DNA of 64,000 bases, taken from contig NZ_BBWR01000003.1 of the NCBI RefSeq assembly GCF_001463905.1, forward strand, positions 1 through 64,000, in the 5' to 3' direction. Made by a program: the position numbers and the translations under genes. How positions within the stretch are numbered: the stretch's first letter is position 1; every line of letters begins with the position of its first letter. Source of the stretch: Aureimonas frigidaquae (GTDB taxonomy: Bacteria > Pseudomonadota > Alphaproteobacteria > Rhizobiales > Rhizobiaceae). The notes beneath the pieces were generated by a model. That model made no database searches, was not told the DNA's origin, and saw only the letters and a list, made by a program, of their open reading frames with translations. Shown here piece after piece: positions 17,862 through 27,968 of this stretch.

Positions 17862-20800
17862 ATGGCGACCCAACCCAAGCGTGCAATCATCGAGCGGGTG
17901 CTCGCAGAGACCCCGGCAGATCAGGCTGCGCATCGTCTCGTACCGCTTCTTCTGGCCCGGCCGCCCGCGACCGATCTCATCGCCTTCGCCCCGCGTGCCC
18001 TGGCCATCGCGGCGGACCGCGCGGCTGCGGCGCTGGCGCGGCACCGGTCCGGGGAGCCGCTGGTCGTCACCGAGGAGCCGGAGGGCTTCGCGCTGGACGG
18101 GCGGCCTTTGCTCCTCATCACCCTCGTCAACGACGACCGGCCCTTCCTCTTCGACAGCGCGGTGGCGGAAGTGGCCGATGCCATGCCGTCCATCCACTAC
18201 ATCTCCCATCCGATCCTCGACGTCCGGCGTGACGATGCCGGGCGGGTTGCGCAGTTTGCCGTACCGCAACCCGACGGCCCGGACGCGGCCGGCCGGGTCA
18301 GCCTTATGCAGTTCGCCCTCGACATCCCGACCGATCCGGACGCCGTCGAGCGCCTGGCGCACCGGCTGGAGCAGATTCTGTCCCAGGTTCTCCTGGTGAA
18401 CCAGGATTTCGAAGCCATGCTGGCCCGCGCCAGGGCGGAGGTCGCGGCGTTGACGCGCAGCGCGGCACGCATCGGCGATCCGGAGCAAAAGGCCACCTAC
18501 GATGAGGCGATCCAGCTTCTCGACTGGCTGACAGAGCGCAATTTCAGCTTCTTCGGCATGCGGGAATTCGCCTATACCCATGGCGCCGAAGGCGACAGTC
18601 TGAGCCGCGTGGACGGAAGCGAGCTCGGCATCCTGCGGGATCGCGACGTTCGCGTCCTGCGCAAGGAACGGTCCGACCTCGTCACCAGCCCGGAAATGCG
18701 CGCCTTCCTGGACGCATCGACACCGTTGATCGTGGCCAAGGCCAATACGCGTTCGCTCGTGCATCGGCGCGTCTACATGGATTATGTCGGCATCAAGCGC
18801 CTGGACGAAGATGGCCGCGTCATCGGCGAACTGCGGATCGTCGGCCTGTTCACATCCAGCGCCTACAACCAGTCTATCCTGTCCATTCCCTATCTGCGCC
18901 AGAAGGCGGAGCGGGTCATCGCGCGGCTGGATTTCCGGCCGGGGTCCCACTCGGCCAAGGCGCTCCTGAACATTCTGGAGACCTATCCGCGCGACGAACT
19001 CTTCCAGGTCGATGTCGACACGCTGGAAGGCTTCGTTACCATCATGATGGAGCTCAGCGAGCGGCCGCGCGTGCGCATTCTGCCGCGGATCGATCCCTTC
19101 GACCGCTTCGTATCGGCCATCGTCTACGTACCCCGCCAGCGCTACGACACCCGTCTGCGCGAAGAGATCGGCTTGCTCCTGGCGCAGGCCTATGACGGAC
19201 ATGTCTCGGCCTTCTACCCCTCCATCTCGGACGGACCGCTGACCTCGGTCCACTTCATCATTGGCCGTTCGGGGCGGGATGGACATATTCCCGAACCCGA
19301 CACCGAGGCTCTGGAAGCCGACATCGCCCGGCTGTGCCGGGACTGGGCCACCGATGTCGGGCAGGCCCTCGCCAGCCAGACGGGGCGGGCCGGCGATTTC
19401 CGCCCTCTCGTCGCCAACCTTCCGGATGGCTACCGGGAGGTCACCTCACCGCAGGATGCCGCGCGCGACGTGGTGCAGATCGCCGAACTGTCACCGGGCC
19501 GGCCGATCGCCATCGACTTCTACCGGCTGGCCGCCGATCCCGACAGCTTGGTGCGGCTGAAGCTCTACACGCTGGGCGATACGCTCCCCCTGGCCACGCG
19601 GGTTCCCATCCTCGACAATATGGGGCTCTCCGCGCAGTACGAGCGCAGCTTCACCGTGTATCGGCCCGATGGATCCCTGGTCCATCTGCACGATATGGAT
19701 GTGGTGCGGCGCAATGGCGGCCCGATCCCGCTGGAGGACGGCGGAGCGGCGATGGAAAGCCTGTTCCTGGCCGTCTCCGACGGACGGATCGAGAATGACG
19801 GCTTCAACCGCCTTGTCCTGGAGGCGGGTCTGGATTGGCGCCAGGCCAACGTCCTGCGCGCCTATGCGCGCTACATGCGCCAGGCCGGGCTGCCCTTTTC
19901 GCAGGACTTCATCGCCGAAGCGCTCGGGCGCTATCCGCATTATGCGCAAACGCTCTTTGCGCTCTTCGAGCAGAGCTTCGACCCTGCGTCGGCGCGCGTG
20001 CCCGACCCGGACCCGACGCATGGCGACGCGCTGGCGCAGATCGCATGCGAACGTGGGGCGGGTCGCATCTATGCCACGCTGAGGACTGCCCTGAACGACG
20101 TTGCGACGCTGGAGGACGACCGCGTCCTGCAACGCTTCCTGATGCTGATCCTCGCCACGCTGCGCACCAACTATTACAGCGTGCCCGACGTTTCGGCCGA
20201 TCCTGCCAGCCGGCCCGATCGTGTCCACCCGGCACTCGCCTTCAAGTTCGATCCGCACCGGATCGAAGGCCTGCCGCAGCCTGTCCCCTTTGCCGAAATT
20301 TTCGTCTTCGACGCGCGTGTGGAAGGCGTTCATCTGCGGTTCGGCCGCGTGGCGCGGGGCGGTCTGCGCTGGTCGGACCGCAGCCAGGACTACCGGACGG
20401 AGGTGCTGGGCCTCGTCAAGGCGCAGCAGGTCAAGAATGCGGTCATCGTGCCTGTGGGCGCCAAGGGCGGCTTCTATCCCAAGCGCCTGCCCGACGCCTC
20501 CAACCGCGATGCCTGGTTCGAGGCCGGGCGTGCGGCCTATATCGTCTTCATCGCCTCCATGCTGAGCCTGACCGACACGGTCACGCCGGACGGAATCGTC
20601 ACGCCGCAGGACATCGTGCGTCATGATGCGCAGGATCCCTATTTCGTGGTGGCGGCCGACAAGGGCACGGCAACCTTCTCCGATACGGCGAACGCCATCG
20701 CCATGGCGCGGAACTTCTGGCTGGACGATGCCTTCGCCTCCGGCGGATCGGCGGGCTACGATCACAAGGCCATGGGGATCACCGCGCGCGGCGCCTGGGA

Positions 20801-22739
20801 AGCGGTCAAGCGCCATTTCCGCGAAATGGACCACGATATCCAGACGGCGGATTTCACGGTCGTCGGCTGCGGCGACATGTCGGGCGATGTCTTCGGCAAC
20901 GGGATGCTCCTGTCGCGTCACACCCGCCTGGTGGCAGCCTTCGACCATCGGGACATCTTCATCGATCCCGATCCGGATGCCGCGCGCTCCCTCGATGAGC
21001 GCCGCCGCCTCTACGACATGCCGCGGTCGAGCTGGGCGGATTACGACCGGACGTTGATTTCGCAAGGCGGCGGCGTCTATTCGCGCCGCGAAAAGCGGAT
21101 CACCCTGTCGGAGGAAGCAGCGGCTGCGATCGGCTGGGACAAGCGCTCGGGCACACCCTCGGAAATCATCGCCGCCATTCTGCGTGCGCCGGTGGATCTC
21201 CTCTGGTTCGGGGGGATCGGCACCTATGTCCGCGCGGAGGCAGAGACCAACGCCGATGTGGGCGACAAGGCCAATGACGCCATCCGCGTCACTGGCCGCG
21301 AGCTGCGCGCCCGTGTGGTCGGCGAAGGCGCCAATCTCGGCGTTACGCAAAAGGGACGTATCGAATTTTCCGCCCGGGGCGGGCGGATCAACACCGACGC
21401 CATCGATAACTCCGCCGGCGTCAACACCTCGGACGTCGAGGTGAACATCAAGATCGCGCTCAAGAGCGCCATGGCCGAAGGGCGCCTGTCCCGAGAGGAT
21501 CGCAACAGGCTTCTATCGGCCATGACGGACGACGTGGCGCGGCTCGTGCTCGTCAACAATTACGAGCAGACGCTCGCCCTTTCCATCGAAGAGATGGCTG
21601 GAGCGGACCGCCTGCCCCTGCAAGGGAGGTTCATGGCGCGGCTCGAATCCGAGAAGCGACTGGACCGCTCCGTCGAGCAGCTTCCCTCGGACCGCGAGCT
21701 TGCGGACTACAGGGCATCGGGACGCGGCCTCGTGCGGCCGGAGCTTGCGGTGCTTCTGGCCTATGCCAAGATCGACCTGTTCAATCAGCTGGCGGGCGGG
21801 TCCCTGCCGGACGATCCGTATTTCGACGCACGGCTCCTCGCCTACTTCCCGGGCGCCATGCGCGACGCGTTCGCGGCCGATATCCGCAACCATCGGCTCA
21901 AGCGGGAGATCGTCGCCACGCTGATCGCCAACGAGGCGATCAACCGGCTCGGCCCCGCCTTCCCCACCGCCATGTCCGACGCCACGGGTGTCACCGCCAG
22001 CCATGTCACCCGGGCCTTCATCGTGGCCTATGACGGGCTGGAACTGGAGGCGCTGTTCCGCCGCATCGACGCATTCGACACACGCCTGCCAGGCGCCGTG
22101 CAGAACGAGTTGTACCAGGCAGCCTGCCGCTTCCTGCAGATCGTCACCGCCTGGATGGTCCGCAACCTGCCGGCAGATACGGAAACCTCGGTGGCCGTCT
22201 CGGCTCTCAGGCGCATGCGCCACGACATGGAGCCGCATCTTCTCGACGTCGCCAGTGACCGGGCGAAGTTGAAGTATGATGAACGTCTCGAAAGCTGGCG
22301 CGGCAAGGGCGTCGACGACAGCCTGTCGCAAACCATGGCTCTGTTGCCGCTTATCGGCTTGATCCCGGACGCAGCGCGCGTTTCACGTGAAACGGGCAAG
22401 GCCGGGGTTCGTGTCCTTTCGGCCTATTTCCAGATGACGAAGCGCCTGCGGATCGGCCGGCTGGAGACGGCCCTTCTGTCCCTTCGGCCCGCCGATTATT
22501 ATGAGACGCTGGCCCTGGAACGGGCGGGCAGCCATGTTTCCAATGCGCGGCGGCAACTGACGACCCTCGCTTTGACGCGCTATGGCGAAAGCGACGACCC
22601 CGTCGCCGCCTGGGCCGCTGCCGAAGGCGACAAGGTCGACCGCATCGCCGACCGGATCACCGAACTGGCCGGCACGGGCGAAACGTCGGTTGCAAGGCTG
22701 ACACTGGCGGCAGGCTTGCTGATGGATCTGGCAGGGTAG
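17862..22739 (+). CDS. gdhB: NAD-specific glutamate dehydrogenase, large type
   Basis: A 1,625-residue protein of the large bacterial NAD-GDH family, converting glutamate to 2-oxoglutarate and ammonia with NAD+. The first ~700 residues are the family's regulatory N-terminal region with ACT-like parts. The catalytic core lies around residues 825-1250, with GRVARGGLRWSDR followed by QQVKNAVIVPVGAKGGF (substrate-binding glycines and catalytic lysines) and a nucleotide-binding stretch (VVGCGDMSGDVFGNGML). The start MATQPKRAIIERV was chosen because the upstream part is not conserved. A parS-like site lies near the 3' end at 22379-22394. It feeds the TCA operon with 2-oxoglutarate. Confidence 0.95.
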   Translation: MATQPKRAIIERVLAETPADQAAHRLVPLLLARPPATDLIAFAPRALAIAADRAAAALARHRSGEPLVVTEEPEGFALDGRPLLLITLVNDDRPFLFDSAVAEVADAMPSIHYISHPILDVRRDDAGRVAQFAVPQPDGPDAAGRVSLMQFALDIPTDPDAVERLAHRLEQILSQVLLVNQDFEAMLARARAEVAALTRSAARIGDPEQKATYDEAIQLLDWLTERNFSFFGMREFAYTHGAEGDSLSRVDGSELGILRDRDVRVLRKERSDLVTSPEMRAFLDASTPLIVAKANTRSLVHRRVYMDYVGIKRLDEDGRVIGELRIVGLFTSSAYNQSILSIPYLRQKAERVIARLDFRPGSHSAKALLNILETYPRDELFQVDVDTLEGFVTIMMELSERPRVRILPRIDPFDRFVSAIVYVPRQRYDTRLREEIGLLLAQAYDGHVSAFYPSISDGPLTSVHFIIGRSGRDGHIPEPDTEALEADIARLCRDWATDVGQALASQTGRAGDFRPLVANLPDGYREVTSPQDAARDVVQIAELSPGRPIAIDFYRLAADPDSLVRLKLYTLGDTLPLATRVPILDNMGLSAQYERSFTVYRPDGSLVHLHDMDVVRRNGGPIPLEDGGAAMESLFLAVSDGRIENDGFNRLVLEAGLDWRQANVLRAYARYMRQAGLPFSQDFIAEALGRYPHYAQTLFALFEQSFDPASARVPDPDPTHGDALAQIACERGAGRIYATLRTALNDVATLEDDRVLQRFLMLILATLRTNYYSVPDVSADPASRPDRVHPALAFKFDPHRIEGLPQPVPFAEIFVFDARVEGVHLRFGRVARGGLRWSDRSQDYRTEVLGLVKAQQVKNAVIVPVGAKGGFYPKRLPDASNRDAWFEAGRAAYIVFIASMLSLTDTVTPDGIVTPQDIVRHDAQDPYFVVAADKGTATFSDTANAIAMARNFWLDDAFASGGSAGYDHKAMGITARGAWEAVKRHFREMDHDIQTADFTVVGCGDMSGDVFGNGMLLSRHTRLVAAFDHRDIFIDPDPDAARSLDERRRLYDMPRSSWADYDRTLISQGGGVYSRREKRITLSEEAAAAIGWDKRSGTPSEIIAAILRAPVDLLWFGGIGTYVRAEAETNADVGDKANDAIRVTGRELRARVVGEGANLGVTQKGRIEFSARGGRINTDAIDNSAGVNTSDVEVNIKIALKSAMAEGRLSREDRNRLLSAMTDDVARLVLVNNYEQTLALSIEEMAGADRLPLQGRFMARLESEKRLDRSVEQLPSDRELADYRASGRGLVRPELAVLLAYAKIDLFNQLAGGSLPDDPYFDARLLAYFPGAMRDAFAADIRNHRLKREIVATLIANEAINRLGPAFPTAMSDATGVTASHVTRAFIVAYDGLELEALFRRIDAFDTRLPGAVQNELYQAACRFLQIVTAWMVRNLPADTETSVAVSALRRMRHDMEPHLLDVASDRAKLKYDERLESWRGKGVDDSLSQTMALLPLIGLIPDAARVSRETGKAGVRVLSAYFQMTKRLRIGRLETALLSLRPADYYETLALERAGSHVSNARRQLTTLALTRYGESDDPVAAWAAAEGDKVDRIADRITELAGTGETSVARLTLAAGLLMDLAG
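22379..22394. promoter_or_regulatory. parS-like ParB-binding site inside gdhB
   Basis: CGTTTCACGTGAAACG, a perfect 16-bp palindrome with the 14-base parS core and only the two outermost bases differing from TGTTTCACGTGAAACA. It lies 25.7 kb from parA, the most distant of the six sites. It encodes Val-Ser-Arg-Glu-Thr in gdhB. Confidence 0.75.
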
Positions 22740-22769
22740 CGGCACACACCGAAAGGGTTCGGGATGGAG

Positions 22770-22797
22770 GGGGCCCGGCGGCGCGTCGCCGGGCCCC
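22770..22797. terminator. Bidirectional terminator between gdhB and purH
   Basis: Perfect 11-bp arms GGGGCCCGGCG (22770-22780) and CGCCGGGCCCC (22787-22797) with a 6-base loop, between convergent genes. Confidence 0.75.
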
Positions 22798-22807
22798 TTC
22801 GCGCTTG

Positions 22808-24421
22808 CTAGTGCCGGAAATGGCGCATGCCGGTAAAGACCATCGCCAGCCCATTCTCGTCAGCTGCTGCGATGACGTCCGGGTCACGCATCGAGCCACC
22901 GGGCTGAATGACAGCCGTGGCGCCGGCCTCGACGGCGGACAGAAGGCCATCGGCGAAGGGGAAGAAGGCATCGGATGCGACGACCGAGCCCTTGGTCAAA
23001 GGCTCGCCGCCGGCAACCTTGGCCGCGTCCTCCGCCTTGCGCGCTGCGATGCGCGCCGAATCGACCCGGCTCATCTGCCCGGCGCCGATCCCCACCGTGG
23101 CGAGGTCCTTGGCATAGACGATGGCGTTGGACTTCACGTGCTTGGCGACACGGAAGGCAAAGCGCAGATCCGCCATTTCGGCGTCCGTCGGCTGCCGTTT
23201 CGTCACGACACGCAGATCGATATCGTCGACCACGCCATTGTCACGCCCCTGCAGGAGGAAACCGCCGGCAACGGATTTGACGATCAGCCCTGCGGCGCGC
23301 GGATCCGGCAGGCCTTCCGTCAGGAGCAGGCGCAGGTTCTTCTTGGCCGCGATGATCGCCATCGCTTCCGCATCGGCGCCCGGAGCGATGATCACCTCGG
23401 TGAAGATCTGGGTGATTTCTGCGGCGGAGGCCGCATCCAGCGGCCGGTTCAGCGCCACGATCCCACCAAAGGCCGATACCGTATCGCAGGCATAGGCGCG
23501 CCGGTAGGCTTCCAGGATGCTGTCGCCTTCGGCAACGCCGCAGGGATTGGCATGCTTGATGATGGCGACGGCAGCCGTGCGCGCAGGGTCGAACTCGGCC
23601 ACGAGCTCGAAGGCGGCATCCGTATCGTTGATATTGTTGTAGGACAGTGCCTTGCCCTGGATCTGCCGCGCGGTGGCCACGCCCGTCCGCGCCTCGCCCG
23701 TGCGGTAGAAGCTGGCGGCCTGGTGCGGGTTCTCGCCGTAGCGCAGGCTTTCGGCCAGTCGGCCGCTCAGGCTGAACCGGCCGGGGGTGGTTTGCCCGAG
23801 CGAGGCGGCGAACCAGGCCGATACGGCAGCATCATATCCGGCCGTCAGGCCGAAGGCCTTGGCCGCCAGCTGCCGGCGCAGATCGAGCCCCGTTTCCCCG
23901 CCCCCCGCTTCCAGCGCATCCAGGACCGCGGCGTAATCGGCCGGATCGGTCACCACCGTGACATAGGGATGGTTCTTGGCCGCGGCGCGGATCATGGCCG
24001 GCCCGCCAATGTCGATATTCTCGACGATCGTCGCGGCATCGGCGCCGGAGGCGACCGTTTCCTGGAAGGGGTAGAGATTGACCACCAGGAGATCGATCCC
24101 GACAATGCCGTGCCGCTGCATGGCGTCGCTATGGGCCGGGTCCGCCTGGATGCCGAGCAGCGCCCCGTGGACGGAGGGATGCAGCGTCTTGACGCGGCCG
24201 TCCATGATTTCCGGAAAGCCCGTCAGCTCGGAAACATCGCGCACGGTAAAGCCGGCCGCCGTCAGCGCGCGTGCCGTGCCGCCGGTGGAGACGAGTTCGA
24301 CACCGTGGCCCACAAGGCCGCGGACGAAGTCCTCGAGGCCCGTCTTGTCGAAGACGGAAATCAGCGCGCGCCGCATCCGCCTGCGGTCGGGCGCCGGAAA
24401 GGTATTTGCTGCAATGGCCAT
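22808..24421 (-). CDS. purH: Bifunctional AICAR formyltransferase / IMP cyclohydrolase
   Basis: A 537-residue enzyme for the last two steps of purine synthesis, AICAR to FAICAR to IMP. The N-terminal MGS-like cyclohydrolase domain (about 1-210) has [17 protein letters not shown] and the DGRVKTLHP motif. The C-terminal transformylase domain includes the catalytic Lys-His of [10 protein letters not shown] and ends with [11 protein letters not shown]...FTGMRHFRH. The start MAIAANTF is the family start; 35 extra residues upstream are not conserved. Last gene of a minus-strand group. Confidence 0.96.
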   Translation of the reverse strand: MAIAANTFPAPDRRRMRRALISVFDKTGLEDFVRGLVGHGVELVSTGGTARALTAAGFTVRDVSELTGFPEIMDGRVKTLHPSVHGALLGIQADPAHSDAMQRHGIVGIDLLVVNLYPFQETVASGADAATIVENIDIGGPAMIRAAAKNHPYVTVVTDPADYAAVLDALEAGGGETGLDLRRQLAAKAFGLTAGYDAAVSAWFAASLGQTTPGRFSLSGRLAESLRYGENPHQAASFYRTGEARTGVATARQIQGKALSYNNINDTDAAFELVAEFDPARTAAVAIIKHANPCGVAEGDSILEAYRRAYACDTVSAFGGIVALNRPLDAASAAEITQIFTEVIIAPGADAEAMAIIAAKKNLRLLLTEGLPDPRAAGLIVKSVAGGFLLQGRDNGVVDDIDLRVVTKRQPTDAEMADLRFAFRVAKHVKSNAIVYAKDLATVGIGAGQMSRVDSARIAARKAEDAAKVAGGEPLTKGSVVASDAFFPFADGLLSAVEAGATAVIQPGGSMRDPDVIAAADENGLAMVFTGMRHFRH

Positions 24422-24553
24422 GCTGTTCCCCGTTTCACCGCAGGCGCGCTGCGATGGACTGGTTGCGATGTCATGCGGCAGGTGCTGCCGCCGATGAATG
24501 GCGGCTTGATAGAGGAAAAGCGGCACAAATCAAATCGTGACGACAGCCGGACG

Positions 24554-24709
24554 CTACTGGCTGCGTCCCTGGCGGAAGGGTTCCGTCTGTCGGGCGAGGT
24601 CGTCCATGGTCTGCGGGGCGACGGTGACGGCGCGGTTCATGCCGCCGCAACCGGCCAGGCTCGCCGATGCGGCACAGAGCAGGAATGCCAGTGTGATCGA
24701 TCGTGCCAT
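24554..24709 (-). CDS. Small lipoprotein
   Basis: A 51-residue peptide beginning MARSITLAFLLCAASASLAGC, a complete lipoprotein signal with lipobox LAGC (Cys21). Only about 30 residues would remain after processing, with the segment VTVAPQTMDDLARQTEPFRQ. No family was recognised. It lies between the heparinase-like gene and purH on the same strand. An upstream start at 24757 would spoil the signal peptide. Confidence 0.6.
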   Translation of the reverse strand: MARSITLAFLLCAASASLAGCGGMNRAVTVAPQTMDDLARQTEPFRQGRSQ

Positions 24710-24784
24710 GCCCGCGCTCCTGCCCTGGACCGATGTAATTAGTCCGATCGCGCTCAAGTCAAACCGGGCAGACGCAAGACGCCG

Positions 24785-26470
24785 TCAGATGCGCCGTTCG
24801 AAGCGCCAGTGCACTTCGGTCTGGGCGGCGCCGGGCGTCACGACGATCTGCCGCGTGCGGCGCGGGCCCCGGGGATCGGACAGGAACACCGAATCCTCCA
24901 GGACCGGGCTGCAATCGGCAAAGAACCACCAGACCTCGCCGCCGGCGAAAAGGCGGATGCCGCTGCCGGCCGCCTCGGCTTCGACATCGGGGTGCAGATG
25001 GAACCGCAACTGCGCTTCGGCCTGGCTCGATTTGCGGGCGCGCCCAGGCCGGGTTGTGCGGAAGAGCTTGTCCGCACCCTCCAGGAGCCGCCCGTCCCGC
25101 GCCAGGAACAGCTCCCGCTCGTGGACGATGCCGAACTGGCTGCGGTAGCCATCATGGGCCATGCTGAGGAGCTGGCCTTCCGGCCGATCCTCGCGCGATG
25201 CCTTGACGCGCGTCGGCCCGGATACGAGCGGGCTGCCGAGAAAGCGGTCGATCAGCCCCGAACGCGCGAAGCGGGACGAGGAATGGTCGGCCACGGTGAC
25301 CGTCGAATGGGCGGCCGTCGTGCGGGCAAGACGGCGCCAGGCGATGTCGGCCCGGGGCGGCGCGCCGCAATTGACGATCAGACGCCGGGCGCCCGACGAG
25401 AATTCGAAGGCCAGCGTTCCGGCATGGGCATCCACGGACAGGGCGCCCGGGGGTGTTGCGCCCGCATCTGCCAGGACGATGCAACCGCCCTGCCCCAGGC
25501 GGTGATATCCCGTCTGCCGCATATGGGACACCGGCTCGCCGAGCGTCTCGTCGAAGCGCAGGAGCGAGAGCATCAGGCCCTGGCTGCCCGAGGTGGCGCC
25601 GTTGAACAGGGCGATGGCCCCGTCCGCATGGCGAAAGAAGCGCAGTGCCGGCAGCATGCGGTCGATAGCGCCCAGGAGGCTGCGCGGCACGGGCTGGCGG
25701 CGCTGGCCGAACAGCTGCCGCAGCGGCAGGAGCAGGCTCAGTATGTCGATGATCGCTTCCGGATTGCGGGACACGTGGCCGCCATCCGCGTTGATCTGCC
25801 GGTCGAGCTCGTCCGACACATGCTGCGATGCCGTCTTGATCTGATGCCCGTGCGCGGGAAGGCACAGGGCGGCATAGGCCAGCGCGATGCGCACCAGAAG
25901 GCGCGGCATGCCATCGGTAACGTCCTGCGCAATCCGCCGCAGATAGCGCGCTTCCGCCGCCATCAGATCCAGGAAACGGCCACGGAACTCGTCGTCGCCC
26001 TGCGCCATGACGATGGGGCAATGGGTCAGGAAGCTGATCGTACGCCGGGCCATGACGGCTGGCAAAGCGGCGCAGGCGGCGCGGCGGCGGCGTGGCAGGA
26101 GCATGAAATCATTGACGAGCGCACGCGCATTCTCGGCGCACAGAGCGTCCTGCGCTTCCGAAAGATGGCGCAGCCACCGGAAGCCATACAGCTCTTCCAG
26201 CCAGGGCTGCGGCGCTTCGCGCAGTTCGAAGGGCGATGTATCGGTCACGTCGATGCGGTGGCCGGCCAGTTCGAAGGACCCGGCATAGATGGCTTCGGCG
26301 CGGGACACCTCGCCATGCTGGAATTCACGCGGGACGGCGAGGATCCGGTCCGGACCCGTCCCGGGCAGGATCGAAATCCAGGGCGCACGCGCCAGACGGC
26401 GCAGCCGCCGCCAGGCTTCCTTCAGCGCCAGGCCCACCAATCGCGGGTCGTCAACCAGTTCCGCAGCCAT
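24785..26470 (-). CDS. Heparinase II/III-family protein
   Basis: A 561-residue protein with an all-helical N-terminal half (about 1-300) and a C-terminal heparinase II/III-like beta domain (about 315-550), where GGCIVLADAG, LAFEFSSGARRLIVNCG and the histidine in TTAAHSTVTVADHSS are typical of the family. Related enzymes are polysaccharide lyases, but this form shows no signal peptide and its substrate is unknown. It is read after the rRNA methyltransferase gene and before purH, a neighbourhood I recall from other Hyphomicrobiales. Confidence 0.82.
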   Translation of the reverse strand: MAAELVDDPRLVGLALKEAWRRLRRLARAPWISILPGTGPDRILAVPREFQHGEVSRAEAIYAGSFELAGHRIDVTDTSPFELREAPQPWLEELYGFRWLRHLSEAQDALCAENARALVNDFMLLPRRRRAACAALPAVMARRTISFLTHCPIVMAQGDDEFRGRFLDLMAAEARYLRRIAQDVTDGMPRLLVRIALAYAALCLPAHGHQIKTASQHVSDELDRQINADGGHVSRNPEAIIDILSLLLPLRQLFGQRRQPVPRSLLGAIDRMLPALRFFRHADGAIALFNGATSGSQGLMLSLLRFDETLGEPVSHMRQTGYHRLGQGGCIVLADAGATPPGALSVDAHAGTLAFEFSSGARRLIVNCGAPPRADIAWRRLARTTAAHSTVTVADHSSSRFARSGLIDRFLGSPLVSGPTRVKASREDRPEGQLLSMAHDGYRSQFGIVHERELFLARDGRLLEGADKLFRTTRPGRARKSSQAEAQLRFHLHPDVEAEAAGSGIRLFAGGEVWWFFADCSPVLEDSVFLSDPRGPRRTRQIVVTPGAAQTEVHWRFERRI

Positions 26471-26555
26471 GCCCGGTCCCTCGATGCGTTCCGCCCCTGT
26501 CGGCGACGCACTGCTTTCGTCGCCGACATTTTCCGCAATCGAGGTAAATGTTTCC

Positions 26556-27968
26556 CTAACCCTCGCGGGCGTTTCCCCGCTTTATCAGGCGTGCAGCGTA
26601 GAAACCGTCCAGCCCCGCCAGGCCTGCATCCGCGTCCGGCAGCATGTCGGGCGTCGTCCGCAGATCGCCATTCTGCGCTATCGCCTCTTCCAGGCCGGGA
26701 ACTTCATCCGAGCGCACGGGCTCCCGCTGGAAATCGTCATGCGCCGCCAGGAAAGCGTCCACGACGCCCTCACCCTCGGCCGGGTCGATCGAGCAGTTGG
26801 AGAAGACGAGGCGCCCACCCGAACGCACGAGCCCGGCTGCATGCGCCAGGAGATCGGCCTGCACGGCGGCGAGCTTGTCCACTTCCTCCGCCGACTTCAC
26901 GTAGGGCACGTCGGGATGGCGGCGGATCGTGCCGGTCGAGGAACAGGGCGCATCCAGAAGCACGCCGTCGAACGGCGCCGCGAAGGACAGGCGCCGCAAA
27001 TCGCCGGACAGGGTCGTGACCGGCAGCTTCAACCGGTCGAGGTTTTCCTGCAGCCGCCGCATCCGGTTGGGGGACAGTTCCACCGCCGTCACATGCGCGC
27101 CGGCCGCGGCCAGCTGCGCCGTCTTGCCGCCGGGCGCGGCGCAGAGATCGGCGATTGCCAGACCCTCCACCGGCCCGAACAGGCGCGCCGGCAGGCGCGC
27201 GGCCGCATCCTGCACCCACCAGGCGCCGTCTTCGAAACCGGGCAAGGCAGCCACCGTGCCGGCCGTGCCGGGGCGCAGCCGGAGCGTTCCGGTTGGCAGC
27301 AGGCGTGCGCCGAGGCGGTCCGCCCATCCCTCCGGATCCTCACGGGCAGACAGATCCAGCGGGGCGGCGTTGAGATGCGCCTGCGCCATGCGTTCGAGCC
27401 GCTCGCGGCCATAATGGGGCAGGAGCCGTTCCACCATCCAGTCCGGCATGTCGATCAGCCTGGGGCGCGACGCCGCCAGACAGGCGTCCCGCTCACGGCT
27501 GACGCGGCGCAGGACGGCATTGACGAGCGCCGCGAAACGCCGTGTGCGCGGGTCGAGATTGGCGTGCGTCACGGCCAGATCGACGGCTGCGGAGTCCGGC
27601 ACGTCCAGGAACAGGATCTGCGCCATGCCCACATGCAGGATGTTGCGCAGCAATCCGGCATTGCCTGGCAAGGGCTTGTCGATACGCTCGGCAAGAATTG
27701 CGTCCAGGGTGCCATGCCGCTTGAGTGCGGTGGCCAGGATGGCCTTGACCAGGGCCTGGTCCCGCGGATCGAGCCGGCGGAAATCGGGATGGCCGTTCTG
27801 GCGGTCCGTCAGGGCATCGAGCGAGGTGCGGGAGGCCAGGACGGCGGACAGGAGGCGCGCAGCCACCTGGCGCGCCGGCAGGCCGGGCCTTGTTTCGGCT
27901 TCCAGCGGATCCACCGAACGCGGCTGTGTGCTGCGGGAGCGCTTCCCGGCCGGGGCGCTCAACCCCAT
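26556..27968 (-). CDS. RsmB/NOP-family RNA cytosine-5 methyltransferase
   Basis: A 470-residue SAM-dependent enzyme. The N-terminal NusB-like domain (about 25-165) resembles that of RsmB, which methylates C967 of 16S rRNA. The catalytic domain shows the SAM motif [11 protein letters not shown], the motif IV cysteine in [15 protein letters not shown] and the catalytic motif VI cysteine in [12 protein letters not shown]. The ATG at 27968 overlaps the end of htpX by 10 bp; a start 17 residues earlier is possible. Target RNA is inferred from the domain pair. Confidence 0.9.
   Translation of the reverse strand: MGLSAPAGKRSRSTQPRSVDPLEAETRPGLPARQVAARLLSAVLASRTSLDALTDRQNGHPDFRRLDPRDQALVKAILATALKRHGTLDAILAERIDKPLPGNAGLLRNILHVGMAQILFLDVPDSAAVDLAVTHANLDPRTRRFAALVNAVLRRVSRERDACLAASRPRLIDMPDWMVERLLPHYGRERLERMAQAHLNAAPLDLSAREDPEGWADRLGARLLPTGTLRLRPGTAGTVAALPGFEDGAWWVQDAAARLPARLFGPVEGLAIADLCAAPGGKTAQLAAAGAHVTAVELSPNRMRRLQENLDRLKLPVTTLSGDLRRLSFAAPFDGVLLDAPCSSTGTIRRHPDVPYVKSAEEVDKLAAVQADLLAHAAGLVRSGGRLVFSNCSIDPAEGEGVVDAFLAAHDDFQREPVRSDEVPGLEEAIAQNGDLRTTPDMLPDADAGLAGLDGFYAARLIKRGNAREG

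Noticed and set aside
23130-23145. CACGTG core in purH as a parS site
   Set aside because: The flanks (GACTT...CTTGG) do not match the TTT/AAA arms; it is explained by His-Val-Lys codons of a conserved purH motif.
25760-25775. CACGTG core in the heparinase-like gene as a parS site
   Set aside because: Flanks GGGA and GCCG do not match the consensus.
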